A stretch of 64,000 nt of DNA from Fomes fomentarius (taxonomy: Eukaryota; Basidiomycota; Agaricomycetes; Polyporales; Polyporaceae). The stretch's first letter is position 1, and every line of letters begins with the position of its first letter. The notes beneath the pieces are model-generated. The model made no database searches and had not been told where the DNA came from. It saw only the letters and a program-made list of their open reading frames with translations. The stretch covers positions 1,178,001-1,242,000 of the forward strand of contig JABYQN010000003.1 of the NCBI GenBank assembly GCA_022606135.1, in the 5' to 3' direction. This document shows positions 48,701 through 59,647 of this stretch, one piece after another. A program made the position numbers and the translations under genes.

Positions 48701-48796
48701 CACCACCCGAACCACAAAAGTAGGGCGACGAATGCGGTCCAGCGCGCGGCGTTCTCATCTGGCGCGAGCTCGTCTATCCCTTCTCTGTCTATCTAA
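45763..48796 (+). CDS. acidic AT-hook nuclear protein, possibly Ifh1/Crf1-like
   Basis: Three exons, 45763-45790, 46007-47979 and 48032-48796, giving 921 residues in frame. I do not recognise it with certainty. Features in order: a poly-Pro patch; an acidic run followed by DDICPVCESECTCRKK, a small cysteine cluster that may bind metal; a Ser/Pro region; an AT-hook (KRRGRPPK) that suggests binding to AT-rich DNA; and long Ser/Asp/Glu-rich tracts. A block near residue 495 reads DGDTTEDELIGSDGLPNPR. The Lys/His-rich tail has KSKKEIKKEK. The DDD...CPVC.ECTC element and the D.TTEDE...LPxP block recall, from memory, the fungal Ifh1/Crf1 coregulators of ribosomal-protein genes; that is inference only. 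The neighbour is BFR2, a ribosome biogenesis gene, which fits such a role weakly. Confidence 0.75.
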
Positions 48797-49497
48797 TGGA
48801 GTCGCTCGGCGGCATCGCCGCGGTTCTTACACACTTTTGTTCGTTGAAGCATGCATTTTGTCTCGTCCCCTGTCCAGCATCCAGAATCAATCCTCAGTAT
48901 TCATCCACATCTTGTGACGGTAACTTAACGTATGGCAAGCGCTATCGTGCGCTCTGTATTTGCTTTGCTGTGTAGCATCTTTGTGCTGATAGGCATTTCT
49001 TCTGTCCCCCCCTCATTCTCATCACGTACTCCATTCATCCACCCTGTGCAATGCTCCCCAGTCTCGATCTCCTATCCATGTGCATGTTTCGCGGTTTCTT
49101 GCCTCCCATCTCCCATTTCCCATTTCCCACTCACTGCCCACTCCCTCGAACCCAAAGCGCGCTTGTCCTCTAGTCGACTTCTGTGTCAAATACTACATAC
49201 GCCCACGAGCGATTCCAGTAGCACCCACAATGTATATGTCGCATACTGAGAATAAAAAAGAAACGTTTCTTGCACAACTTTGTGAGATCAGCGTTGGGAG
49301 TAATAGGGAATGGGCAGACGCGTCGAGCGAGTTCACGTGTCCGTGTGTGAGGATAAACTGTACTTGGGTTCTTGGACGCCTTTACGCTCCTCTCTCTTTA
49401 GCTTGATACCCTTCCCGCACTCATACCCTTTTCTCGCCTCCCTGCCTGCTTCCCCTCCACATTCACACTCTCCAGCAGACGCAACACATCTCTCACC
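48797..49497. other. intergenic, RHO3 promoter
   Basis: A 701-base spacer between two plus-strand genes. It is pyrimidine-rich towards the RHO3 start. There is an AATAAA at about 49,251. I see no gene. Confidence 0.6.
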
Positions 49498-50726
49498 ATG
49501 GCCAAGTACAAAAAATCCTCCATGACGCCAACATTTGGTCGACCTAGGCCTGTACGCCCTGCCGATGTTCGCGTTCTGGAGGGTCGCAGAGTTCATTGAG
49601 TTTTGCATCCCGCTTGGCTGGCAGGTTCAACGGAAGGTGGTCGTGTGTGGCGATGGCGCATGCGGTACGTGTCGATTATGATCCCAATTCTCGCCGCCGC
49701 GGCGTCCTGACTGACTGTCGATGTTTGGCGGCTGCATGCAGGCAAGACTTCACTGCTCAACGTCTTCACGCGCGGGTGGTTCTCTGCTGTATAGTGCGTC
49801 TCACGCCGCATTCTTGCATACTATCAGCCGAGAGCTCATTTTCGTTGACGGCCCCCCGTGCGTTCGATATTCCCAGTGAGCCGACAGTGTTCGAGAACTA
49901 TGTCCACGACCTCTACGTCGACGATCAGTTGGTAGAGCTCAGTCTATGGGATACTGCAGGTGCGTCGCCTTCATGCTTCTACTAAGGAACGGAGAGTGAA
50001 ACGTTCGTTGGTGGTGCGCAGGGCAAGAGGAGTTCGACCGCCTGCGCTCATTAAGTTATGCTGAGACTCACGTCATCATGTTGTGCTTCTCGGTGAGTTT
50101 TCTGTGTCCAATTGTCGATGTACGTGTGATCTAAGTGCTCGTTCGAATAGGTCGATAATCCAACATCACTAGAGAACGTCGAGGGCAAGGTGAGTCCATC
50201 CACCCCTCGTAACTCATTCAACGGCGTTTCTCACTGCGGCACAGTGGATACCGGAAATACTGGAGTATTGCCCAGGGGTAAAGGTACGTTGGTCCACCTG
50301 CATCCTACCGGCTTCGCTGATCACGCTATCCTAGCTCGTTCTTGTCGGTATGTGTATCTCGTCCTGACCGTCCTCGTAGTTTTGACGCTCTTTAGCACTC
50401 AAATGTGATCTTCGTGAAGACCAAGAGACCCAAGTCCGATTAGCTCGCTACGGCATGCACGCCGTACAGTATGAGGAGGGTCTCACGGTCGCACGGCGTA
50501 TACGAGCTTCTCGGTATCTCGGTGCGTTACACCTATCCTCTCGCGCAGATCATGAACAGGCTTCCCTGACGTCGTGTCCGTGGTCCGTGCGACCGCAGAA
50601 TGCAGTGCAAAACATAATCGCGGAGTCAACGAGGTCTTCTATGAATCCGCAAGGGTTTCGCTCAGCACACGTCCGAAAGGTTCTGGCAGCTACGGTAGCG
50701 GGAGGAGCGGGTGCATCATCGCCTAG
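49498..50726 (+). CDS. RHO3: Rho3-type small GTPase
   Basis: Ten exons: 49498-49551, 49625-49664, 49742-49793, 49877-49959, 50022-50092, 50151-50189, 50245-50283, 50335-50347, 50396-50521 and 50599-50726, giving 214 residues in frame. Rho3 controls exocyst-dependent secretion and actin polarity at the plasma membrane. Seen: P-loop GDGACGKTSLL; switch I effector [13 protein letters not shown]; switch [19 protein letters not shown]; the guanine specificity loop ALKCD; the CSAKHNRGV loop; and a C-terminal CIIA prenylation box after a Gly/Ser-rich hypervariable tail. The alanine at the last position points to farnesylation rather than geranylgeranylation. That tail lacks the usual lysine/arginine run. 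The 13-nt exon 8 is required by frame. The Bem3-like RhoGAP is in the same window. Confidence 0.93.
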
Positions 50727-51139
50727 ACTGGACCGCCGTCTCGTGGGGCAGACTGTGACACCACCGACCGGAGTTGGGGGAGACATGCGCTATCTGAACA
50801 GTATATACCCTCCAGTCCAACCTACTACACACGTGCACACGTCCCATAGTCCACACTTACATCAAGTTCGCATAATACTCTCGTTTCATGCTGTGTTAGT
50901 ACGCACTTTACCATGTATTTTGATGTTCTCGAGCTTCGTGATCCTCAGGGACAACAAGAGCACATTGCACCTTCGTGACACAGACAGGCAGGCCGCCGAC
51001 AAGAAATGAAGAAAACGGTATTAACGAGAGCTGACATATAGGCACGAATTATGCGAAGTCCGAATATACAACACTACCGACGACTACATCAAAACCCCCC
51101 AAAGCCCGTCATTGCCTAAAGAAGATGTCAGAATCGAGA
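50727..51139. other. convergent intergenic region RHO3 / clathrin
   Basis: A 413-base spacer between converging 3' ends. I see no gene or clear terminator motif. Confidence 0.6.
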
Positions 51140-54100
51140 TTACGGTAGACCAAAAGATACACGAACAGGAGGTATGCCAAAGCCGGTACCATTGGGCATC
51201 ATAGACGGTGGTGCTTGAGTGGGGAAACCATTCCCTTGTGTCAACATGAGTCTGCCACCGAAACCAGGCTGAATGACAGGAGCCTCGGCCTCTTGCTGCT
51301 CCTTCTCGGTGTCCTTCTTCACCCGCTCCTTGACCTCCTTCTCCAATGCGGCGATCTAAGAAAAGTGCTTCAGTTCACTGATCATCGAACACGGTTGAAA
51401 CATTCCAGGGATACCTTGGCGACCAATGATCGTGTACGCTGAATTTTGTACGGCATGTAGAAGTCGTTGAGGCCGTGTTGCCACGAAAGCTCCTCAACAA
51501 CGTCCGCGCGCAGCAGGTCGAAGCATGCGTACAGCGTGGCCGCAAAGCACTCCTTGTTGCCAATGTCGACAAAGTACGACAGGAGGTCCTCTGCAATTTC
51601 AACCGAACCAGATGATGCCGCGGTGAGGATGGTGTCCTTGTAGAGCTTGTCCTGTTTCGACATCGCGATGGACTCCTCCCATTTGCCGTTTTTCTGTGCG
51701 GTCATGATGAGCGGGACGAAACATACGGGTAACGCTGATAGTCAGACCTTGTAGAGGTGTGCGGCCAATCTACGGAATTCGAGAAATACGTGCTTCTCGA
51801 GCTCCCGAGCCAGCTTGAGGTTATTGAAGTTGTCGAAACTGTCGATGGAATCTCTCAACGTGTTGTAGTCCTCCTCCTCAATGAGCAACTTGTTGTAAGC
51901 GTCGTTGACGGCTTCAATGTTGAGCTGCGGAAAGTGAGTCATAGAACCAGGAGGCAAGCAAGGTACGTGATCTCACATGTTGTACCGCGATGAGATATGA
52001 CCGAATAAGTGGGATGTGATCGATCTGCTGGAACATCCGAACAACGCGTCCGTGGTCGATACGAGGGATCATGACCGAGAGCAAATCTGTGAGTAGCGTC
52101 GGCTGTTCCTGAAGGTAGAATGTGAGAGCCTTGTAGTAGCTGGATGCAAGTTAGTGTCGGTTCGAGGACCAGCTATCTTGTAGCTCACATCTCCACATTC
52201 GCGACCCGAACAATGACATCCTTGAACTGGTTGTGTTCCCATGCATCCGCTGACCGCTCAATCATTGCAAGCGCGGCGTTATCCTGTGATCGCCTGTCAG
52301 CAAGAGTACGACTAGATTGTGGGGAACGTATACTTACGAATTCATCATACTTGATGTACAAGAAGACGAGCTCGGGCCAGAGGTGAGCACGTTCGGCAGC
52401 CTTGATCACTTTCGGGATATTGATGCGAGAGACGAAGAGCTTCAGGTGTTCCATGACTGTGGTAGTGTTACTTATACAGCTTGTCAGGGATATTTATCCG
52501 ATAACTCACGCTTCTCAGGCCGGTACTTGCTGTAAAGGATGGCGAGCTCCGTGAAGATACCCATCTGAACGATACTTAGAATCATCCGTATTGAAAGAAC
52601 CGAAATACATACATGTGCGCGCTCCAAACTCAACGCGGCCTCAAGGAGCGACAGAACCTCATCGAAGTGTCCGCGACGCTCATAAGATTGAACCAAGGCT
52701 GGGAGTTCCTCCTGATACGTTGTTCAGCATTCTAGTCAGCAAATTGTAGCATCTGATACGCACAGCATGGACGACAATGTTGAGACCGCAGATTTGCGCC
52801 TAGTTGATTGTGATGAATGAGTGAAAGCTTGATGATGGTCCGTGGAGACTCACCAAACGGAATTCGTTCTTCTCAACACAAGCAGCGTGGACCTGCTTCC
52901 AGACCCTTCGGCCACGATCAGTTTATCAGTAATGCAAAATCAAAGCGATATACATACTGTGTGTTGCCAGCCTTGCGAGCACTCTCGACCGCACCTTGGT
53001 TTTCACCAAGATAGATGAGGGTGGTAGCCAGACGCGCCCAGTTGGAGATGCTGGTGAATAAGACCTTCGCGGCCTGATACAACTCGTCCTCGAAACACTT
53101 CTCTCCAACTTCGAGCACGTCCGCGACGTTTGTCATCGCCAAGAAGTCCTCCATATCATGGAGGCGGTCGGTCTTTGCGTACGCGTACGCGAGCTCCGTG
53201 TCGATCTTAGGCTCACGCAACGACTTGCGTGCCATCTGCAGGTAACGAACCAGATCCTCGGACTTGCCAGCGCGACTGGCTATTTCGATGACCTCCGCAA
53301 AGTTGGACGGGTCTTCGGCCTTTATATACGAATCTGCGGAAATTTGAGTTATCCTATTAACATGCAATCCCGCCGTCCGAGAAAATCAGACATACCGATT
53401 GCGTCCTTGATACGGAGACCGTCGAGCTGCGCCTTAGCAAGGCGGCTCCAGACCTCAGGCTTGTTGACCTTGTTGGCATAGTCCACACCACGGTCGAGAG
53501 ACACGATATGCTCGACGAGAACGTTGATCGCCTGCGCATGCTGCTCGTACTTCTTGTAGATGAGGAATGCCTCCTCGTACAAGCCGTGGTCGATAGCAAT
53601 CTTCGGAATCTCTGCGGTGTCGTAGTTCTGAAGCTTATCGATGTAACCGACAACCTTGCCCTTGTCCGCACGGACGGCCGTGAGCATGAGCAGATTTTGA
53701 AGGTTACGATTATCGCTGAACGGCGATGGCTCCAAAATGATCTTCTCAAGAAGCTCGATGAGCTCGAGGGGAAGGTCCGCAGTTAGGAAGGCCTTGACGG
53801 TGATCGAGACATCGTCGGGGTCAGTACTCTCCGGCAGTGCTGTAGCAATGATCTGGTCAATGAGCTGACGGCGGTGTATATTGTCGGAGCGGAGGACCTG
53901 GGCCCAGAGATCGGGCTGGCGGCGACGAGCGAGATACCGTGCCTGCTGTTTGAACATCGCGTTCTCATTTGTGATGTGAATGAGCTCTTCGTCGCAGAAG
54001 CCCTTGGCATACGCAATGTATGCGAGGTAGGGATCGCGGGCCTCGCAGAACTTGCCGACTACCAGCGGCTCATAGAGCTACAGAAACGATCAGCACTGAT

Positions 54101-57100
54101 CATATCTTACTCGCTTGAACACACTCACGTTGTTCTCCTTGAGGAACTGCTCGGGGTTGCTGTTGGAGTCGATGTAAATCTTAGCCAATGCATTGTAAAC
54201 AGCAGGATCCTGGCTGCCTTGCTGAACACGAGCCTCAAGCCACGGGAGGATCAGCTTGAGACGATTCCTGGTTTCAACCTCATGGACAAGCTCATCGATG
54301 GGGAAGTTTCCAGGAACCGAAGCCAACAGGGACTTGATCGTCGTTTCGTCGCAGTCCACATCGAGCAGACCACCAATAACCTGAGGAGTGCGGACGGAGT
54401 TGACACGGGTGACGTAGACCTCGATGAAATTTGTGAGACCGCGCTGGTAGAGGTACAGGACAAGGTCGTGGACGAAGTCGAACCGGTCGCAGACAATGAT
54501 GAGAGGGAGCTGGTCGGAGAGCTTAGCCTCTTTGAGGAAGTTTTTGACCTTCTCAGGGTTGTAATAGTTGCTCTCTCTGCAAATACGCTCGACCTCACGG
54601 ATCTGACCGGTGCGGGTAGCTGCCTGGATGTACTTGAAGTGTACCTCTGGATCGGTGGAGAGGTTGACGATGGAGCCAAGGTAATAGTACAGACCCTCAT
54701 AGGTCTTGAACGACTCGAACATCTCGATAAGCTTCACCGGGCCAAGGATGTCAGAGTACTTGGTTGCGATCTGAACGACAATCTGGAGGTTCTGGCGGAT
54801 GTTAACCCTGAGCATCTCCTGCACGCAGGTAAAGGATTGCTCGGTGGTGAGACGGCTGAAGTAGTCGACGAGCCACTGATATACTATCAGTGAGGAGGTA
54901 ATGGTTAAACGATTATAGACGTACTTCCGCAGGGAACGCAGTCGTGTGCACGACGACGCGCTTGATGTCCGCAGGATCCTCGTAGAGTTCTAGTGCCTAT
55001 AACATGTTTGTGAGTGCGTAACCACGAAAGGTGGAATTGGCGAACATACCCTCTGGAGCAGACCAGCCTTCTCACAAAGGTTGGCAATGCGCGGATGGTC
55101 GAAGTGGGTGAGGATCTGATTGACGAGGATGGCATCTGCAACCTGGGGGCATGAAGCAAGTTCATCTCCAGGAGACGGGTCTGCAGGTGTGATTCCTCTG
55201 GCTTGTTGTCCTTGAGCGCCTCCAAGAGGAAGGATGTAGCAGGCTGGATCATATTCTGGGACATGAAGATATCGACAACCTGAGGATGAAAGGGATCAGT
55301 ATCTATGATAAATGACCAGTTTGCGTGGTGATTTACCCGCTCGACATCAACCAGGGGACCAGCGTCGTCCTTAACAAGCTGGGTCGCAAACTCGGCGCCC
55401 TTCTCAGGGTTCACGCGCATGATGTGCTGGAGAAGGCCAACATAGTCGGGAGTGTAGCCAGTCTTCTTTGCGTACAGCACGATCTTGTCCGTCTGACCAG
55501 TCTCCGCGAAGCATGCAATGACCTTGTTGGGAACGTTGGCGCGCAGGTAGACGGAGAGCGCGAGGGTCATGTCGAAGGGCCGGACGACGTCACCGAGCTC
55601 CTCACTACAGGTGAGTTTGTTCTCCTTAAGCCACTTCTCGAGCAGCTGCTTGCGACCTTGCTGCAAGACGGGACGTGCTAGCTCCAAGGACTCCAGCTGG
55701 TTAAGCTCTCCCTTCTCGAGCAGGATACCGAAGTACTGCAGGATGGGGGAGAGACCGCCTGGTGGTGAGGGAGCCTGCTTGAACGACTCGATGACTTGCG
55801 CAGTACGAAGAATGCCCTACACGAGAGTGAGTTGGAAGCTCGTGGTCTACGATGTACAACTTACCCTAGGCGAATTCGCAGCAATCTTCGCAGCTTCACC
55901 ATACTGACCGGCCTGAAAGAGCTGCTGGTACTGCTTGATGTACAAGTCATCAGCACCAGGCAGATTAGCACGGCTTGCGAGTTTGAATGCGAGCTCCGTG
56001 TTGTTGAGCGTCGTGAGGATGTAGGGGATGACCGTCTGCTCGTCAACGCTGACACTCAGGACCTGACCCTTCTTGTTCACACCAATGATACCATTCGAGC
56101 CCTCGTGCTCCGCTGTCACGAAGATAGTCTCACCAGAGATCCGGTTCATGTAGATGCACGCGCTAGACTCCAAGTCGTAGAGGTGGATGAAGCCGTACTT
56201 TGTGACCAGATAGATGATGCCGTGCTTCTTGGAGACCTGCATTGCAACCGGGAAGTCGTTCGTAGCCTCAGGGGGGAAATAGACGTCGACGGCCTTCTTC
56301 GTGAATGGTGGGTCAGGCGCTTGGTGGTCGATCTCGACAATGTGCAACTGCACAGAACACGCTTGAATCAACAAACACTCAATATGGAGTGATGCACATA
56401 CCTTGGCCCCGGTCGCGGTCCGGACAGAGAAGGTGAACAATTTGGTAGGGTGTTGATGTCCCTCAAGCTTGAGCTCAGCAAACGCAGCCGCATGACCCTC
56501 GATCGGCTGGCTGACGCCGCGCTCGCGACTGTACAATTGGATGTTGCCCTTTACCTTGAATGCAGAGGGGTTTGTCGTATTGCCAGAGATGCCCACGAGG
56601 ACTAGCCATTTTTCGTCCGGAGTCGTGCGGTAGTTGATGATTTGCGAGCCGACGAGGGTAGGATGGCGGTCGAAGATCTTCTGAGGTGGGGAAGTCGCGT
56701 CGGTGATAGACCAGTGGTAGACAGCAGTCTCGGTTACGAGACTGAGCGTCGAGTCGTTGACCCACTTCCAAAAGGTGATGTCCTCGTTGTTGACATGAGA
56801 CTTCACCTTCTGCTTGGTCTCTATGTTGAAGACCTGGAGCGTGCGGCCGGCTATGGGGAAGGCTGAGGACACATGTGCACCGCAACAAGGACCGGAAACG
56901 CACCTCGCAGAGCAAGAATCTTCTGGTGCGGGTGCATAATGGCCGCGTCTGCGGTGATTGGTCTCCGGAGGACATTGTTGGCATCGGCAAGGTCAACGAT
57001 GACGACTTGATTGGCCTCATTGACCTTTTCCCGTACACAGATGAAATGGTCGGACTCTAATGTGAGAGTCTACATCGAGAGTGTTGAGTGGTCGAGTAGG

Positions 57101-57215
57101 CAGAAAACAAGAACTCGAGCGTTAGACTGACCTGAAAGGATATGGACGCAGGCTGGATACCAATAGCGGAGAGCTGTAGGTGTTCGCAGAACGCGATTGG
57201 CTTTGAGATATCCAT
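51140..57215 (-). CDS. CHC1: clathrin heavy chain
   Basis: Many exons; the first two are 57215-57132 and 57069-56904, and the third starts at 56,863. It forms the triskelion of clathrin coats at the trans-Golgi and in endocytosis. The N-terminal beta-propeller is evident ([74 protein letters not shown]). It is followed by the ankle/leg made of repeated clathrin heavy-chain helices along the whole open region, such as [20 protein letters not shown] and [22 protein letters not shown] segments. Near the C-terminus RLMLT (51,253-51,239) corresponds to the QLMLT motif that recruits the Hsc70/auxilin uncoating machinery, with Arg for Gln. The family is about 1,650-1,700 residues, which the 6-kb span fits. 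The ATG opens [15 protein letters not shown]. The exact C-terminus ([14 protein letters not shown]) is as read. Confidence 0.95.
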
Positions 57216-57609
57216 GGCGGCAAAAAGAGGCTCGTGGTGGTCGTGAAGAGGAGAAAGGTCGAGCCCGTGGCAGATCTGACCTGCAGCAGGGCGCTGGGCT
57301 ATATAGGATGAGGAGAAGGTGAGGGCGAGAGGAGAGACAAGTTGACGTGTGTGCGTTTCCGCTTTTGGCCATCAACTGTGCCTCACGCGCGCTCAACCCT
57401 ACCCGCTTGATCTTCCTCCGCCTCCTTCGCCTGCGTTTCGTGCTTTTCCTGCGCGCTGCGCATTGCACCAGGTAGCCAACACTCATTATATTCTACAGTT
57501 CCTCCAGATGTATAGTAAATACACGCATCTGTCTACTCCTCATCCAGCGCCAGTGCCTGCTCGATGTCGTCGTCCTCCAACATCGTTGCAGGCGGCGCAT
57601 TGCCGTACA
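57216..57609. other. clathrin promoter region / PQ-loop gene 3' end
   Basis: A 394-base spacer holding the clathrin promoter and the short 3' UTR of the PQ-loop gene. The only motif I can point to is the TATATA listed separately. Confidence 0.55.
57299..57305 (-). promoter_or_regulatory. possible TATA box of the clathrin gene
   Basis: CTATATAG reads on both strands here, about 85 bases upstream of the clathrin start codon. This distance is reasonable for a highly expressed fungal gene. No other TATA-like motif stands out nearby. Confidence 0.4.
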
Positions 57610-58643
57610 CTAGTCGTTGGACGACGATAGCTGCGCACCCAAGGCTGTCGTCAGTGTTAGTTTGATATATTCATACACAGACTGTGCGCACCGCAGTCAA
57701 TGGAGAGCTGGAAGATAGCGCAGACCTTGAATTGCAGGGGGGACTCTTGCAGGAAGAAGTACACCATCCTACGCAGTCGCGTCAAGTCACCACATCTTCT
57801 GCACAGCTAGACAGAATACGTACTTGAAGGAGTCACCCCCAAACCAGCCGATCAAGGTCGACATTCGGAGCCCATACAGTGACCGTTGTTTGTAATTGCT
57901 GCGGACAAGTTGGTCAACAGCCAGACTGCAGGCATTATGTTGTTTGTCACCTGATGAGCTGCGGGATGGGCAGCGTACTCTCCAGACCAAGCGCGACAAA
58001 TCCAAGAATGGAGACGAAGATATCAGAACGCCCTAGGATGAGGAACAGGATGGCTTGACAGAGTCTGTACAGCTTGGTGAGCTGAGTTTTAGTACGGCGG
58101 ACGTGCGTGCACCCACATAAAGGCGGCAAGGAACTCTATGTATTGCGTGTAGTTTGCCCACTGCCAGAATGCGAACGGGCGCGTTGAAGCACCAAGGTTC
58201 TCGGGGCTTAGTCTTGAACGGAAGCGGATGCAGATGTAAAGTAGGGCTAACTGTGCACACGACAGATGTTAGAAACGCTTTGACCAGATGAAGAAGACGG
58301 ACCTGAGCGAGAATCATCAGGATAGACTGAACAAGGAGTGCTAGCTCAAAACGGTTCCCGAGCCAGAAGAAGCACCGAGTGATATTCGCCAATAGTCTGA
58401 GAATGGGACGGGACGTTCATACTCTGGACTGTTGTGATGGCGGGTTGCGTGGCTCACAGAATTGCACAGACATCACGAGAAAAGCCTGTAGAGTCTCTAC
58501 GATGCGTCAGTTGGGAGGGGGTACTGAGTGAGTGGTATGAAATCATACTGTTTCTTGACGATGGAATAGGCCTGGTCGGCGTAGACGAGAGGGGGCCCGA
58601 CGGCCATGCCAATAGAGGCCAGGACGGGTATCCAGGATGGCAT
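57610..58643 (-). CDS. PQ-loop membrane protein, SLC66A2/PQLC1-like (Any1-like)
   Basis: Eight exons: 58643-58549, 58496-58458, 58396-58303, 58250-58117, 58064-57951, 57898-57824, 57768-57692 and 57644-57610, giving 220 residues in frame. Seven hydrophobic segments include two PQ-loop type repeats: GPPLVYADQAYSIVKKQ with DSTGFSRDVC, and LPIPQLISNYKQRS with GLRMSTLIGWFGGDSFK. Other strong family motifs are LLANITRCFFWLGNRFE, FWQWANYTQYIEF and PLQFKVCAIFQL. These align by eye with human PQLC1 (SLC66A2) and the yeast Golgi/endosome protein Any1. Any1 counteracts phospholipid flippases and has been linked to lipid scrambling. The first repeat has VYADQ where a PQ pair is expected, and the second keeps PQ. 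It diverges from ISD11 across 250 bases. Confidence 0.88.
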
Positions 58644-58893
58644 GATATTCGGGGTGCAGTAGGGAGGAAGACGCGAGACGACAGGGAGTAGTAGGGTCGC
58701 TGGCGGTGTCTGTGTCTGTGTCTGTGTCTGTAGCACTGGCAGTTCGCAGCTGGATCATGGAGAGAACGAGACGCGCGACGCGTCCGACTCGCGTCAGCTC
58801 ACGCTTCGCGCCCTCGGCAGCTTCCGGCACTTGGTCTTACTCAGTCCTGACCAAGCTCCATTTCCCTCTCTACCTCCTCCAGTCCATATCCCC
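58644..58893. promoter_or_regulatory. shared divergent promoter region, PQ-loop gene / ISD11
   Basis: Only 250 bases separate the two start codons. The region holds a GTGTCT tandem repeat (58,706-58,730, four units). It must carry both promoters. I see no clear TATA box. Confidence 0.55.
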
Positions 58894-59233
58894 ATGGCCG
58901 CACCACCGACCAAGCAGTCGCTTATGCACCTCTATCATTCTATGCTGCGCACATCGCAGTCATTCAGCTCCTACAACTTCAGACACTACTTTGTCACACG
59001 GACGAAGAGCACCTTCCGGGAGATCCAGGTATGCGAGAGCCGGCATAATGTTCTGGTCGGCCACTTGACGTGTGATGCAGAACGAGACCGACCCCGCGAA
59101 GCTGGCTGCTTTTTATGGGGAAAAGGCAAAGGAACTCGCCGTCTTGAAGCGCAGTGCGATCGTCAACCAACTGTACGGCGGGCGCAGGCTCGTCGTCGAG
59201 GAGGAGCCTGAGCGAGAGCGGGGAGATACATAG
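58894..59233 (+). CDS. ISD11: Isd11, LYR-family partner of cysteine desulfurase Nfs1
   Basis: Two exons, 58894-59028 and 59081-59233, giving 95 residues in frame. Isd11 (human LYRM4) binds and stabilises Nfs1 in the mitochondrial matrix for the first step of iron-sulfur cluster assembly. The small size, the N-terminal LYHSMLRTSQSFSSYNFRHY (an LYR-family motif, here with His in place of Arg), TRTKSTFRE and the second helix with LAVLKRSAIVNQLYGG are those of the family. The C-terminus is acidic. It lies on the same window as the Fe-S serine dehydratase, which would depend on this pathway, although the two genes are 25 kb apart. Confidence 0.9.
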
Positions 59234-59647
59234 GCAGTACTCCGGTATGTTCAGCCCCAGCACACAAACATGCCTATCCTCCATACCGATCGTGTCACCT
59301 TGAAGTTCTAGGGCTGTGACGCTCTGACCCCCTGTCCCTCACCCTGTATTTGCATGAATCGGTTGTAGTATCCCGCTTCAGTACCTATGCACATATATAA
59401 TGCCTGTCGTGGTGTGATTCAAATCCAATTTGAACGACCCGACCAAGATATGTCTCCTTGATATGCACTGGGTAGTCACTACTAGTACTTACGGTCTATT
59501 TCAGTGCGGATACTGTATGAGGCGCTTCCTATCTTGCTAATCAGATATTTCCCGCCTAAGCGCCCAATCAAAGCCTGCAAAGGTTTAGTAACCCCGTTCA
59601 GTGCAACCGTTCTAGTCTCAGTGGGTCTCGCTCTGTTTCGCGTCATC
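59234..59647. other. intergenic, dynamitin promoter
   Basis: A 414-base spacer between two plus-strand genes. I see nothing in it beyond ordinary promoter-like sequence. Confidence 0.6.

Noticed and set aside
53874..54893. 339-codon open frame antisense to clathrin
   Set aside because: It lies fully opposite conserved clathrin leg sequence, shows the complementary codon pattern and has no domain. It is a shadow of the real gene.
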